Source: Sebaldella termitidis ATCC 33386 (GTDB lineage: Bacteria; Fusobacteriota; Fusobacteriia; Fusobacteriales; Leptotrichiaceae). Taken from it: a stretch of 64,000 nucleotides of DNA. The notes under the pieces are model-generated. The model saw nothing but the letters and a program-made list of their open reading frames with translations. It ran no database searches and was not told the origin of the DNA. The stretch lies in the NCBI RefSeq assembly GCF_000024405.1, contig NC_013517.1, forward strand, positions 1-64,000, written 5' to 3'. The stretch's first letter is position 1; each line of letters opens with the position of its first letter. Positions 53,955-62,918 of the stretch are shown piece after piece. The translations under genes were made by a program, and so were the position numbers.

Positions 53955-54710
53955 CTAGACTGTCCATATGCTTGAACTTAATATAACAGGCAGCTTTTCG
54001 TACCAGCCTCTCTTTTCACCGGATTTTTCCAGAATAAGAAAAGGAACTATTGTATTCGAATAATCTTTGAAATAATCTTTCGGGGCGGCATTTATAAGAC
54101 TTCCTGCCCAAATATAAGAGTCACTTGTTCCGGCTATGGATTCCGGAACATCAAGAATGTGGTTTCCTGTAGCTGCTTTGCTTTCCAGAGCTTTCAGCTT
54201 TTTATAAAAAGCTTTCTCCTCAGGAGTCTCTGTAATTCCGCCCATAATTTTCTGAAGTTTTTCATCCATAGATCTGTAATAATTTATATCCAGCCTTTTT
54301 GCATTATCAGCTGTATAAAAAAAAGCAGAGGGAATGGAAAAGCTGTCATTCAGATAACGTTCATTTGCAGTTACCATTACAGCAAGGGAAAGCTTTCCTC
54401 CAGTAATTCTTTCCTGATACTTTTTCTTTATATTTTTTCCGAAAATTTTCATCAAAATAAAGCCGAATACTGCAATTCCAAAAGAAATAAAGGCCGCTTT
54501 AAATAATGACTCTGAATTTTCTGTAGTTATTGCATTCCAGAGAAGAAAACAGCCGAAAAAGAAGCCAAAAATCATAAGCAGGATGGAAATAATCCCGACA
54601 GGGGTTTTATTAAATCCTGAATGATTTTTTAGTTCAGCTTTCCAGCTGTTGTTTTTATCCATATTTAGAATTTTTTTGTAATATTTTTCCATAAATAATT
54701 GGTTTTTCAT
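53955..54710 (-). CDS. Uncharacterised membrane protein
   Basis: A 251-residue protein with two hydrophobic segments near residues 43-92 (IISILLMIFGFFFGCFLLWNA and AAFISFGIAVFGFILM), followed by a basic stretch and a ~150-residue domain lacking known motifs (ERYLNDSFSIPSAFFYTAD). I use the ATG at 54710 with AAAGGTGA upstream rather than the one at 54746, which would put that site inside the gene. It lies next to a long inverted repeat. Function unknown. Confidence 0.6.
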   Translation of the reverse strand: MKNQLFMEKYYKKILNMDKNNSWKAELKNHSGFNKTPVGIISILLMIFGFFFGCFLLWNAITTENSESLFKAAFISFGIAVFGFILMKIFGKNIKKKYQERITGGKLSLAVMVTANERYLNDSFSIPSAFFYTADNAKRLDINYYRSMDEKLQKIMGGITETPEEKAFYKKLKALESKAATGNHILDVPESIAGTSDSYIWAGSLINAAPKDYFKDYSNTIVPFLILEKSGEKRGWYEKLPVILSSSIWTV

Positions 54711-54736
54711 TATTTCACCTTTCAAAATTAAAATAA

Positions 54737-54822
54737 ACTGCTTCAAAATGAATATATAAAGCGGTAAAACTATGCATAAGCTACCACACTGATATATTAG
54801 AAAACTTTCATTTTGAAACAGT
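54737..54822. repeat. Long imperfect inverted repeat
   Basis: ACTGCTTCAAAATGAA (54737-54752) pairs with TTCATTTTGAAACAGT (54807-54822), 15 of 16 positions, around a 54-base centre that itself has a GGTA/TACC pair and ATATA/TATAT flanks. It sits in the gap between the second TPR gene and the membrane protein gene. It may be a terminator on the minus strand, where T-rich sequence follows, or a small mobile or regulatory repeat. Confidence 0.65.
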
Positions 54823-54835
54823 AAAAAATTATTTA

Positions 54836-56347
54836 TTACATGCTGTCCAGCATTAATTTTGCATCTTTGTCCCCATTTGCAGAGGCTTGTTTTAAATATT
54901 TTACAGCTGTGTCTTTTTTCCCCTGATCATAATATAAGATTCCAAGGTGATAAAGTGCACCGTTATTTTTTCCCTTTTCCAGAGCAGTCAAAAGATATTT
55001 TTCTGTATTTTCCTTATCACCAAGCTGTCCGTAAATAATTCCCAGATCCAGAGCCGCACTGTAATAACCATTATCCACTGCGTTTTTCAAATATTTTACG
55101 GCCATATCTTTATTTCCCTGCTCATAATAGAGCAGTCCGAGATTGTTCATAGCTTTTAACGAAACATCGTTATTCCCCGGAGCGAGTTCTATGGCTTTCA
55201 AATAATTTTTCTCGGCTTCGGTTTTATTTTTCCCCATATCATATGAAAGTGCAAGATTATAGTACAGCTCAGGGTTTCTAGAATTTTGTGCAAGGTTTTC
55301 GAGATATTTCTGAGCCTGTTCATAATTTTCCTGAGACTGGTAAAGCATAGCAATATTATAGACCGCATTTTTCTCACCAAGTGAAAGAGCTTCATTATAA
55401 TACTGCTCGGCAAGTTTGTAATTCTTCTGTCGTTCATAGATATTTCCAATAAGATTTGCTGTTTTTCCTGTTTTATTTTTGCTGTAAAGCTGCAGGAAGT
55501 ATTTTTGTGCATCATTATATTTATTCTGTGACATATATAAAAGTCCAAGATTATACATAGCGTCAGTATCACCGGCTTTTTCCGCTGCCTGTTTATAATA
55601 TTTTTCTGCATTTTGATAATTTCCTGAGATATCATTCAGAAGTCCTAGTTTATAAAGTATTTTCGGATCATAATTTCTGTTATAGGTTTTTTCATAATAT
55701 TTTAGGGAATCATTTATTTTGTTTTGCTTTTCATATAAAATAGCCAGATTATACATGGCATTTATATTACTGTTATTAACATCGGCAGCTTTTTTATAAT
55801 AATATTCTGCAGAATCAAAATTACCTGCATCATCATAAAGAAGCCCCAGATTATATGCAGCATCGATGTCACCTTTATCTGCTGCCATTTTGAAATATTT
55901 TATCGCATCATTTTTTTTGCTGCTGCTGTTATAAAGAACTGCCAGATTATACATAGCGTCTATATTATTGTCTTTAGTAACAGACTGAAGATAGTATCTT
56001 TCCGAGAGATCTTTTTTATTAAGCTTTGAATATACATATCCCAGCTTATAAGCAGCCTTTGAAAGACCGGCATCATAAGCCATTTTAAAATATTTCTCAG
56101 CCTCTGTATAATTATTTTTATCCTCATATAAAATTCCCAGATTATACATAGCATCAACATCACTTTTTAATTTCAGCGAAGCTTTGTAGTATTGTTCAGC
56201 CTGATCAAGCTGACCGTTCTTTTGATATTTTAGAGCAGTATTAAACAGCTCTTCTGCTGATTCTTCGGAAAAAGCAGCAGTAAAAAGTAAAGATAAAACT
56301 ATAAGTATTCTTATAGTAAAAAAATTCCGATATATTTTATTTTTCAT
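54836..56347 (-). CDS. Exported TPR repeat protein
   Basis: A 503-residue protein. A signal peptide (about 1-27, ending AAFS) leads into a run of 32-34-residue TPR-like units with the core AMYNLGxLYxxxxxYxxAxKYF, about 13-14 in all. It is a relative of the larger protein at 30633-33161. It begins 15 bases after dxr in the same direction, so it is likely co-expressed with the uppS-cdsA-dxr genes. A role in envelope assembly would fit, but is inference. GGTGA precedes the ATG. Confidence 0.85.
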   Translation of the reverse strand: MKNKIYRNFFTIRILIVLSLLFTAAFSEESAEELFNTALKYQKNGQLDQAEQYYKASLKLKSDVDAMYNLGILYEDKNNYTEAEKYFKMAYDAGLSKAAYKLGYVYSKLNKKDLSERYYLQSVTKDNNIDAMYNLAVLYNSSSKKNDAIKYFKMAADKGDIDAAYNLGLLYDDAGNFDSAEYYYKKAADVNNSNINAMYNLAILYEKQNKINDSLKYYEKTYNRNYDPKILYKLGLLNDISGNYQNAEKYYKQAAEKAGDTDAMYNLGLLYMSQNKYNDAQKYFLQLYSKNKTGKTANLIGNIYERQKNYKLAEQYYNEALSLGEKNAVYNIAMLYQSQENYEQAQKYLENLAQNSRNPELYYNLALSYDMGKNKTEAEKNYLKAIELAPGNNDVSLKAMNNLGLLYYEQGNKDMAVKYLKNAVDNGYYSAALDLGIIYGQLGDKENTEKYLLTALEKGKNNGALYHLGILYYDQGKKDTAVKYLKQASANGDKDAKLMLDSM

Positions 56348-56362
56348 AGAAAATCACCACTA

Positions 56363-57511
56363 TTATTCATATAAATTATAAATTTTATTTTTTATTTCTC
56401 TGTCTACATCCATAATAACATCAAGATCCAGAGATTTAACCGATTTATGTGTATTTAGTTCATCTTCTATAATTTTGTAGATATCAGTATAATTGATTTT
56501 TCTGTTCATAAACAGGTCTACAGCAGCTTCGTTTGCGGCATTATATACAATAGGATAAGATTCTCCCTGTTTTCCCGCATCATATGCCAGCTTAAGACCT
56601 TTGAAAACTTCAAAATCGGCTTTTTCAAAAGTAATATTATTGAACTTCATAAAATCAAAGTTCCCAAGCAGTTTGTTCTCCACTCTTTCGGGATAGGTAA
56701 AGGCGTAAAGAATAGGAGTTTTCATGTCAGGCTCTCCCATCTGTGCAATAACGGATTTATCCCTGAATTCTACCATAGAATGGATAATACTCTGCGGATG
56801 TATTATAACATCAATTTTATCATAATCAACCAAAAAAAGATGATGGGCTTCTATTACTTCCAGTCCCTTATTAACAAGAGTGGAAGAATCAATAGTAATC
56901 TTGGCACCCATGCTCCAGTTTGGATGTTTTAACGCCTGTTCCAGAGTGACATTTTCAAGGAATTTTTTATCGGCACCTCTGAATGGTCCTCCTGAAGCAG
57001 TAAGAATAATTCTTTCTATTTCATTATGGCTGCCTGCTTTTAATGACTGAAAAACAGCACTGTGTTCACTGTCCACGGGAATAATTTCCGAGTTATATTT
57101 TTTTAGAAGATCACGTATAAGATAACCTCCTGCAACCATAGTTTCTTTATTTGCCAGAGCTATTCTTTTTTCTTTTTTTATAGCTTCCACAGTAGCCGGA
57201 AGTCCTATGGATCCGCTTACCGCAGTTAATAAAATATCAGTTTCATCAAGCTGTCCTATATTTTTCAATCCTTCACAACCCATAAAAATCTCTATATTCG
57301 GAAATTCTCTTTTTATACTGTCATATCCTTCCTGTGTTCCCACAGATACATATTTTGGTTTGAATTCCCTGATGTTTTCTGCCAGTGCCTGCCAGTTTTT
57401 GTCCGCTGAAAGAGCAGTAATATTAAATTTGTCACGATTTTCACGTATTATTGAAAGGGCATTTTTACCAATGCTTCCAGTAGCCCCCAGTATTGAAATG
57501 TTTGTTTGCAT
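56363..57511 (-). CDS. dxr: 1-deoxy-D-xylulose-5-phosphate reductoisomerase
   Basis: Second enzyme of the MEP isoprenoid pathway, making 2-C-methyl-D-erythritol 4-phosphate with NADPH. The protein has 382 residues. Nucleotide binding is GATGSIGKNAL near the start. The catalytic segment SAVFQSL, the ASGGPFR loop and the WSMGAKITIDSSTLVNKGLE region are all present. It starts 8 bases after cdsA. Conserved linkage uppS-cdsA-dxr is common in bacteria. Confidence 0.97.
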   Translation of the reverse strand: MQTNISILGATGSIGKNALSIIRENRDKFNITALSADKNWQALAENIREFKPKYVSVGTQEGYDSIKREFPNIEIFMGCEGLKNIGQLDETDILLTAVSGSIGLPATVEAIKKEKRIALANKETMVAGGYLIRDLLKKYNSEIIPVDSEHSAVFQSLKAGSHNEIERIILTASGGPFRGADKKFLENVTLEQALKHPNWSMGAKITIDSSTLVNKGLEVIEAHHLFLVDYDKIDVIIHPQSIIHSMVEFRDKSVIAQMGEPDMKTPILYAFTYPERVENKLLGNFDFMKFNNITFEKADFEVFKGLKLAYDAGKQGESYPIVYNAANEAAVDLFMNRKINYTDIYKIIEDELNTHKSVKSLDLDVIMDVDREIKNKIYNLYE

Positions 57512-57519
57512 GTCTTCCC

Positions 57520-58440
57520 CTAACTAATAAAATATTTTACGAAATAATATACTACAGGGAGCACAAACAGGGCACTGTCAAAACGGTCAAGAAAACCGCC
57601 GTGTCCCAGAAGTAAAGTCCCAGAATCTTTTATTTCAAATTCTCTTTTTATTTTCGACTCCACCAGATCACCCAGCTCTGCAAAAAAGGCTATTATTAAT
57701 GCCAGAAGAAGAGCCTCGGTTTTAGTGAAGGAAATATTGCTGTGTACGCTGCATTCACTGAAAATATGTATGTTTTTACAAAAAAATTCAGCAAAAAAAG
57801 AAAAAATAACATCAAACTTTAAAGCGACAATAAAAGCTCCTATAAAGCCTCCGATAGCCCCTTCAAAAGATTTTTTCGGACTTATCTCAGGTGCGAGCCT
57901 TCTTTTTATAATTTTACCGCCAATGGAAATTCCTACCAGATATGCAGCTATATCGCAGGTCCAGATAAGAATAAACGTCATGAGGACAAGAGCCCTGCCG
58001 TTTGAAAATTCACTTTTTATCAGTAAAATATATGAAAAAAAGTATGAAATATAAATGATACCGAATAAAGTATAAGAAATCTCCGCCATAGCACCATTTA
58101 TTTTTACTTTTAAAATCTGCCTTGTGGCAATAAGCATAAGTGCAAAGACAACAAAACCGCCTATATCAAATCTTGCGATAATATCTCCGCTAAATCCCAT
58201 AAAATTATAAGAAAATAAAACCTTATCCTTCATATACACAAGAACAGGCAGAAGTAAGGATAAAAACAATCCTATTCTGCTTGCCACTTCAAATCCTTTA
58301 TCTTTCAGCATTTTATAAAATTCATATACAGACATGCCTATAATGACCTCAGTAAAAATCAAAAATGTAAAATCGCCTTTAAGAAAGATCAGAATAAGCA
58401 ATGGGACAAAAATAACAATAACCAAAGCTCTACTTAGCAT
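57520..58440 (-). CDS. cdsA: Phosphatidate cytidylyltransferase
   Basis: Makes CDP-diacylglycerol from phosphatidic acid and CTP at the inner membrane. The protein has 306 residues with about seven or eight hydrophobic segments. The family signature lies in the C-terminal third: S-PKKSFEGAIGG and LLGHGGFLDRFDSA, with Leu where many have Pro before GHGG. It overlaps the uppS end by 11 bases, and GGAGGAG provides its ribosome site within uppS. Confidence 0.95.
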   Translation of the reverse strand: MLSRALVIVIFVPLLILIFLKGDFTFLIFTEVIIGMSVYEFYKMLKDKGFEVASRIGLFLSLLLPVLVYMKDKVLFSYNFMGFSGDIIARFDIGGFVVFALMLIATRQILKVKINGAMAEISYTLFGIIYISYFFSYILLIKSEFSNGRALVLMTFILIWTCDIAAYLVGISIGGKIIKRRLAPEISPKKSFEGAIGGFIGAFIVALKFDVIFSFFAEFFCKNIHIFSECSVHSNISFTKTEALLLALIIAFFAELGDLVESKIKREFEIKDSGTLLLGHGGFLDRFDSALFVLPVVYYFVKYFIS

Positions 58441-59125
58441 CTACTCCTCCAAAACGTCTTTCTCTATTATTAAACCATTCAATGGCTTTTTCATATTCAT
58501 TTTTATCAAAATCAGGCCAGTAAGTATTGGTAATATAAAATTCAGAGTATGCGATTTCCCATAAAAGAAAATTGCTTATTCTGAATTCCCCGCTGGTTCT
58601 GATAACCAATTCAGGATCGGGAATATCAGGCTGATAAAGATAATTTTGAAATTCATCTTCGGTAATGGAAGTTCTGCCTTCTGCCAAAAGCTTGTTAATA
58701 CCGTCTGTGATCTCTTTTCTGCCGCCGTAGTTAAAGGCAATGTTAAAAGTAAGGGTATTACAGTCAGAAAGATAATCCTCTGTTTCTTTTATTTTTTTTA
58801 ACAGTTTTTTGCTGACACCTTCTTCTGTACCGGATACAACTAGTCTTATATCCTGTTCTTTCAGTTCATCCTTTTTGTTATCCAGATATTTTGAAAAAAG
58901 ATTCATAAGTGCAGAGACCTCGGTCTTGGGTCTTTTCCAGTTTTCAGTGGAAAAAGCATAAACAGTAAGATACTTTACACCAAATGAAACACTTTGTCTT
59001 AAAACAAACTCCAGAGTATCAGCTCCTCTTTTATGACCTTCCACTCTGGCAAGTCCTCGTGATTTGGCCCATCTTCCATTTCCATCCATAATAATTGCAA
59101 TATGTTCGGGTATTTTTCTATCCAT
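58430..59125 (-). CDS. uppS: Undecaprenyl diphosphate synthase (cis-prenyltransferase)
   Basis: Builds the undecaprenyl carrier for cell-wall synthesis from farnesyl and isopentenyl diphosphates. The protein has 231 residues. Signature IMDGNGRWA (catalytic Asp) lies near the start, and GGRKEI and RTSGEFRISNFLLW lie later. I start at the ATG at 59125, with GAAAGG upstream; the TTG at 59140 would place that site inside the gene. It heads the uppS-cdsA-dxr-TPR operon. Confidence 0.96.
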   Translation of the reverse strand: MDRKIPEHIAIIMDGNGRWAKSRGLARVEGHKRGADTLEFVLRQSVSFGVKYLTVYAFSTENWKRPKTEVSALMNLFSKYLDNKKDELKEQDIRLVVSGTEEGVSKKLLKKIKETEDYLSDCNTLTFNIAFNYGGRKEITDGINKLLAEGRTSITEDEFQNYLYQPDIPDPELVIRTSGEFRISNFLLWEIAYSEFYITNTYWPDFDKNEYEKAIEWFNNRERRFGGVDAK

Positions 59126-59152
59126 AAAAAAACCTTTCAAGTCGTTATTTCC

Positions 59153-59161
59153 TATTTTACC
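59153..59161 (-). promoter_or_regulatory. Extended -10 candidate of uppS operon
   Basis: On the minus strand TGGTAAAAT, an extended -10, lies about 27 bases before the uppS ATG. No clear -35 is present. The same TGGTAAAAT occurs before the YfcE-type gene at 11324-11332. Confidence 0.4.
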
Positions 59162-59214
59162 ATATATACAGAGTTTTTTCTAATTTAATTTGTAAAAAAT
59201 AAAAATGAGAAAAG

Positions 59215-59247
59215 CCGGAGTCAAAAGATATTTTTTAATAACTCCGG
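59215..59247 (-). terminator. Terminator of DUF1904 gene
   Basis: CCGGAGT (59215-59221) / ACTCCGG (59241-59247), followed on the minus strand by CTTTTCTCATTTTT. Confidence 0.6.
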
Positions 59248-59289
59248 TCAGTGCAGTCTCTTAGTTAATCAAAAATAAAAAGAGATTCA

Positions 59290-59616
59290 TTAAAAATGAA
59301 CCCCGTCTTCATAATACATATTTTCTATCAAAGGATTAAATACAATAGTAACTATTTTATCCGTTATTTTTTTCCATCTTTCGGTAAACAGAGCAGCAAT
59401 CTTGTCTCTAGCCTCAGAATCCCTGTCAAACCATAAAACCTCAATAAAAACAAGGCCGTCATCTTCTTTGCCGTCAAAAAAGAAAGTAGTTTCCACATAT
59501 TCAAATGTAAACCAGTCAGCAGGACATTCTGCAATAATTCCTAATTCATCTGCAAGACCTGCAGTAAAATCTCTGACTTTTTCTTTTTCTGCTCCTCTAA
59601 CTCTTATGTGTGGCAT
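59290..59616 (-). CDS. DUF1904 family protein (tautomerase-like)
   Basis: A 108-residue protein starting MPHIRVRGA. Pro2 directly after the initiator, a helix, then FEYVETTFFF and IEVLWFDRDSEARDKIA fit DUF1904, a family related to the tautomerase/MIF fold in which a terminal proline is the catalytic base. No substrate can be named. AAAGGAG precedes the ATG. It is a single-gene unit. Confidence 0.8.
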   Translation of the reverse strand: MPHIRVRGAEKEKVRDFTAGLADELGIIAECPADWFTFEYVETTFFFDGKEDDGLVFIEVLWFDRDSEARDKIAALFTERWKKITDKIVTIVFNPLIENMYYEDGVHF

Positions 59617-59786
59617 GTTTTTTACTCCTTTTGTTTTTATTTGAATTTTATCATGCTACAGGGTTTAAATCAATAGGCAAAAAGGATTATTTTATGCACG
59701 GAATTTAGATTTTTTGGGTAAAACACAATATATCCAGAATATGGAAAGTGTCACATACAAGATATAGTATTTTAGAAAGAAAAAAA

Positions 59787-60812
59787 TTATATCTGTCCCA
59801 AAAACATCTGAACCCAAAAGGAAACAACTACTACAAGCAACGATATAATAAAGCCGTGAAGCATAGGCTTAAAGCCTGAATGCGAGACTTCGGCAAAGTT
59901 AGTTCTGAGTCCGATAGCACCAAGAGCCATTACCATAAGATATTTACTGATCTGTGATATTACAGAGCTTACATTTTCAGGAACTATACCTGTACTTTTT
60001 ATTCCGACCATAACTAAAAATAACAGAATAAAAAACGGAAAAATATTCTTTAATGAAATATTTTCTTTCTTTTTTTTCTCTGATTCTGAAACAGACTTTC
60101 TAGATTCTACATGTCTGTTTATAAGAGAAAATATTAATACTGCAGGAATAATGGAAAGAGTACGGGTAAGCTTTACAATAACCGCAAAACCGCCGGCAGC
60201 ATCAGAAAAGGCATATCCGGCTGCAACAACAGACGAGGTGTCATTTACTGCAGTTCCAGCCCACAGTCCGTATCCGATATCTGACATTCCAAAGTATCTC
60301 CCTGCAATGGGAAATAAAATAACCATAAAAATATCAAAAATAAATGTAGCTGAAATAGCATAAGCAATATCCTTTATATCTGCATCTATGGCAGGAGCAA
60401 TGGCAGCTATGGCTGACCCGCCGCAGATTCCCGTTCCTGCGGAAATAAGTCCTGAAAGTTTCCAGTTCATGCCAAAAATCTTTCCAAGAAGCCATCCGCC
60501 GCCAAAAGCAGTAAATAATGTAAAAACCATAACAATAAGAGAATATTTTCCTACCTGCAGTACCTGTGAAAAGCTGAGAGTAAGCCCCATTAATATAATA
60601 GAAAATCTTAATATTTGTTTTGAAACAAAGTTTATTCCGGGCTTAAAAAAACCGAATTCCGATATATACGGATTTAGAATCATCCCCGCAAGCAGGGCAA
60701 AAACACTTCCGCTTATAAGATGGTAGGGAATAAAGCTGCTCAGAAGTATGCCGATATATGCAAGTATAAAAGTCAGTACTATACCTGAAGTATATTTTTT
60801 TATTGATTTCAT
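59787..60812 (-). CDS. YeiH/UPF0324 family putative sulfate exporter
   Basis: A 341-residue membrane protein with about ten hydrophobic segments. GTGICGGSAIAAIAPAI and WAGTAVNDTSSVVAAGYA are the clear family motifs. Members are often divergent from a LysR regulator of the CysL/YeiE type and are annotated as sulfate exporters without firm proof. That arrangement is present here, with the LysR gene at 61085. AAGGAG precedes the ATG. Confidence 0.9.
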   Translation of the reverse strand: MKSIKKYTSGIVLTFILAYIGILLSSFIPYHLISGSVFALLAGMILNPYISEFGFFKPGINFVSKQILRFSIILMGLTLSFSQVLQVGKYSLIVMVFTLFTAFGGGWLLGKIFGMNWKLSGLISAGTGICGGSAIAAIAPAIDADIKDIAYAISATFIFDIFMVILFPIAGRYFGMSDIGYGLWAGTAVNDTSSVVAAGYAFSDAAGGFAVIVKLTRTLSIIPAVLIFSLINRHVESRKSVSESEKKKKENISLKNIFPFFILLFLVMVGIKSTGIVPENVSSVISQISKYLMVMALGAIGLRTNFAEVSHSGFKPMLHGFIISLLVVVVSFWVQMFLGQI

Positions 60813-60921
60813 TTTTTCGTCTCCTTGTATGTTTAGTGTTGTCTTCTGTTAATTTTTGCCAGACAGAAACAGTTAGTTTTATTGTCTGCACAGCTGATTA
60901 TAAATCAGATATTATAATGTA

Positions 60922-60999
60922 GATTTTCTAAATATAGAGAAAATCCGCCCCCGGTACTGTGAAGAGCTGATGTACTGGAATTTACCAGCCGAGGGGGAC
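60922..60999 (+). ncRNA. GC-rich structured element, possible cobalamin-riboswitch-like RNA
   Basis: In the 272-base gap before the LysR gene. GATTTTCT (60922-60929) / AGAAAATC (60938-60945) is followed by a run of C (60948-60952) that can pair with a run of G (60993-60997), enclosing GTAC/GTAC and CTGG/CCAG stems. The CCCCC-ACTGTGAAG order recalls the core of B12 riboswitches (a C-rich stretch then ACUGU), but the upstream part and the clear CCACUG...GGGAAGG are absent. A TATAAT lies at 60913-60918. Treat as an unassigned structured RNA. Confidence 0.35.
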
Positions 61000-61084
61000 A
61001 TTATTGATAATAACATTTTTTTATGATAAGATAAAATTATAAATTATTATAAATATATAAATTAATATTATAAAAGGAGAAAAT

Positions 61085-61978
61085 ATGCTGGATTTTAGAC
61101 ATGAAACATTTCTTGCACTATGCAGGATAAAAAATTATACCAAAACAGCAGAGTTTTTACATATGACACAGCCGGCAGTGACACAGCACATAAAATTTTT
61201 GGAAAACTATTATAATGTAAAGCTTTTTAATTATGAAAGAAAAAATCTTTCTCTTACACGGGAAGGTGAGCTTCTGTATGATTATGCAACGACTATGAGT
61301 GCAGATAATAAGAGAATTAAAGATATTCTTGCCGAAAAAGATACGGAAAGTATTTCATTATCCTTTGGTACGACACTTACCGTGGGGGAGTATGTAATGC
61401 CGGGTATATTGGAAAACATGCTGGAGAAGTACCCCGGAATCCGTATTACAATGTCCGTTAATAATACTAAAGTTTTATTGGAAAAATTAAAAAGCGGAGA
61501 GATAAATTTTGTGATTCTTGAAGGTTCCTTTGAAAAAACAAAATACGATTCTGTGTTGTTCTCCAAAGAGGAATTTATAGCAGTCTGTTCACCTGATTCC
61601 GAGCTGAAGAATAAGCAGGTTACGCTTAAAGAAATATTGGAGGAGAGAATAATACTGCGTGAAAACGGGTCGGGAACACGGGATATTTTTGAGCATATAT
61701 TGTACAGACATAATCTTAGTATCGAAAGCTTTAAAAGAAAATGTGAAGCAGGGAATATAAGTGTAATAAAGGAGTTGGTAAAAAAGAATTTCGGGATAAC
61801 TTTTTTATATAAAGCTGCTGTGGAAAAAGAGCTTGCCGAAAACCAGCTGGGCAGAATAAATATAGCCGGATTTTCTGAGAAATACGAATTTAATTTTGTA
61901 TTTTTAAAGGATAGTATTTACAAAAAGGATTATTTGGTGTGGTATAATCTTATGAAAAGTTTTGGGGGAAAAAATTAA
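61085..61978 (+). CDS. LysR-family transcriptional regulator
   Basis: A 297-residue regulator. The N-terminal helix-turn-helix is textbook: NYTKTAEFLHMTQPAVTQHIKFLE, then LTREGELLYDYA. The C-terminal effector domain has two periplasmic-binding-like lobes (SFGTTLTVGEYVMP, ILRENGSGTRDIF). The divergent YeiH gene is the likely target, as in many genomes. AAAAGGAG precedes the ATG. Effector unknown. Confidence 0.93.
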   Translation: MLDFRHETFLALCRIKNYTKTAEFLHMTQPAVTQHIKFLENYYNVKLFNYERKNLSLTREGELLYDYATTMSADNKRIKDILAEKDTESISLSFGTTLTVGEYVMPGILENMLEKYPGIRITMSVNNTKVLLEKLKSGEINFVILEGSFEKTKYDSVLFSKEEFIAVCSPDSELKNKQVTLKEILEERIILRENGSGTRDIFEHILYRHNLSIESFKRKCEAGNISVIKELVKKNFGITFLYKAAVEKELAENQLGRINIAGFSEKYEFNFVFLKDSIYKKDYLVWYNLMKSFGGKN

Positions 61979-62003
61979 ATAAAATTATTTTCATAAAATT
62001 TTA

Positions 62004-62032
62004 TTGACAAAAAGCAATGAATTTGATAAGAT
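62004..62032 (+). promoter_or_regulatory. Strong promoter before Com-like gene
   Basis: TTGACA (62004-62009), 17 bases, TAAGAT (62027-62032). It gives a leader of about 105 bases before the small zinc-finger gene. Confidence 0.7.
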
Positions 62033-62144
62033 ATTTTTGAGAATAAAAAAATTTATTGCATATTTTAAATTTTAAGACTGTGTTTTTGATAAAAAGCAAT
62101 AAAAATTTTAAGGAAATGATTATATTTAAAAAGTGGGGATGATA

Positions 62145-62285
62145 ATGATAAAAACTAAAATGAGATGTAAAGCCTGCGGGAAATTATACATGGAAATAAA
62201 AGTGGAAGGAAAAGCAATATGTGATTTTAAATGTAAAAGATGTAAAACACAGAATGTACAGGTAATTACAGAAAAATTCAATTGA
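62145..62285 (+). CDS. Com-like zinc-finger protein, 46 residues
   Basis: A small basic protein with four paired cysteines, C8-xx-C11 and C30-xx-C33, plus C26. The pattern MRCKACGKLY...FKCKRCKTQN is like Com of phage Mu, a zinc-finger RNA-binding activator of mom translation, and its prophage relatives. GTGGGGATGATA before the ATG is a fair ribosome site. It is flanked by its own promoter and a strong terminator, so it is a separate transcript. A phage origin is likely; no mom-like gene is visible in the window. Confidence 0.7.
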   Translation: MIKTKMRCKACGKLYMEIKVEGKAICDFKCKRCKTQNVQVITEKFN

Positions 62286-62301
62286 ATAAAATCAGCATCC
62301 C

Positions 62302-62346
62302 AAGCGGATCTTTTGTATAGAAATATACATTAGATCCGCTTTTTAT
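62302..62346 (+). terminator. Terminator of Com-like gene
   Basis: AAGCGGATC (62302-62310) / GATCCGCTT (62333-62341) with an inner TGTATA/TATACA stem (62314-62319/62324-62329), followed by TTTTA. Confidence 0.85.
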
Positions 62347-62397
62347 TTAAATTTTTCAGCAGTAAAGATAAAAATTAAAAATTGACAGGAGTAATAA

Positions 62398-62814
62398 ATG
62401 AAAAAGCAATATAAAGAGTATAAAGTAATTGATAAAGATTTATCTGGATTTTTACTCTATGATGAAAAAATATCTGATAGTTTTTATGAGATTGAGATAG
62501 AAGCTATTGAAGATATATGTGATTTGAAAATCAGTGATTTGAAAAAAATTGTGTGTGAAAAAATAGAGGACGGGAACTTCATTGATTTTATAGAAAGGTT
62601 ATGCAGAAACAGACTTTTGAGTATTGTTCCCATGCTTGTATTAGATAAGAGAGAGTTTTTTGTTTACGATTTATTTTATAAAGAGAAAGAAACTCAAAGT
62701 GAAATAGGAAAAAAATTAGGAATAACACGACAATCTGTAAATAAAATAGTAAAAAAAATAAATATGAAGTTTGAGAATGCAAGCGGCAATATAATAGAAC
62801 ATTATTATAAATAA
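62398..62814 (+). CDS. Phage-type HTH protein with sigma-region-4-like C-terminus
   Basis: A 138-residue acidic protein. The last ~45 residues (REFFVYDLFYKEKETQSEIGKKLGITRQSVNKIVKKI) are a region-4-like helix-turn-helix as in sigma factors and phage late regulators; the first ~90 residues are not recognised. CAGGAG lies 6 bases before the ATG. It follows the Com-like gene and precedes the long partial ORF. A role in regulating the downstream module is a reasonable guess. Confidence 0.65.
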   Translation: MKKQYKEYKVIDKDLSGFLLYDEKISDSFYEIEIEAIEDICDLKISDLKKIVCEKIEDGNFIDFIERLCRNRLLSIVPMLVLDKREFFVYDLFYKEKETQSEIGKKLGITRQSVNKIVKKINMKFENASGNIIEHYYK

Positions 62815-62918
62815 GGGAGTATATAACAAAGTAAAGTTTTTTGTTGACAGAATTCTATATTATAAACAGAAAGAAAAAAATAGATTTTATCTATTAAAAA
62901 TATTATTAAGGAGGAAAA

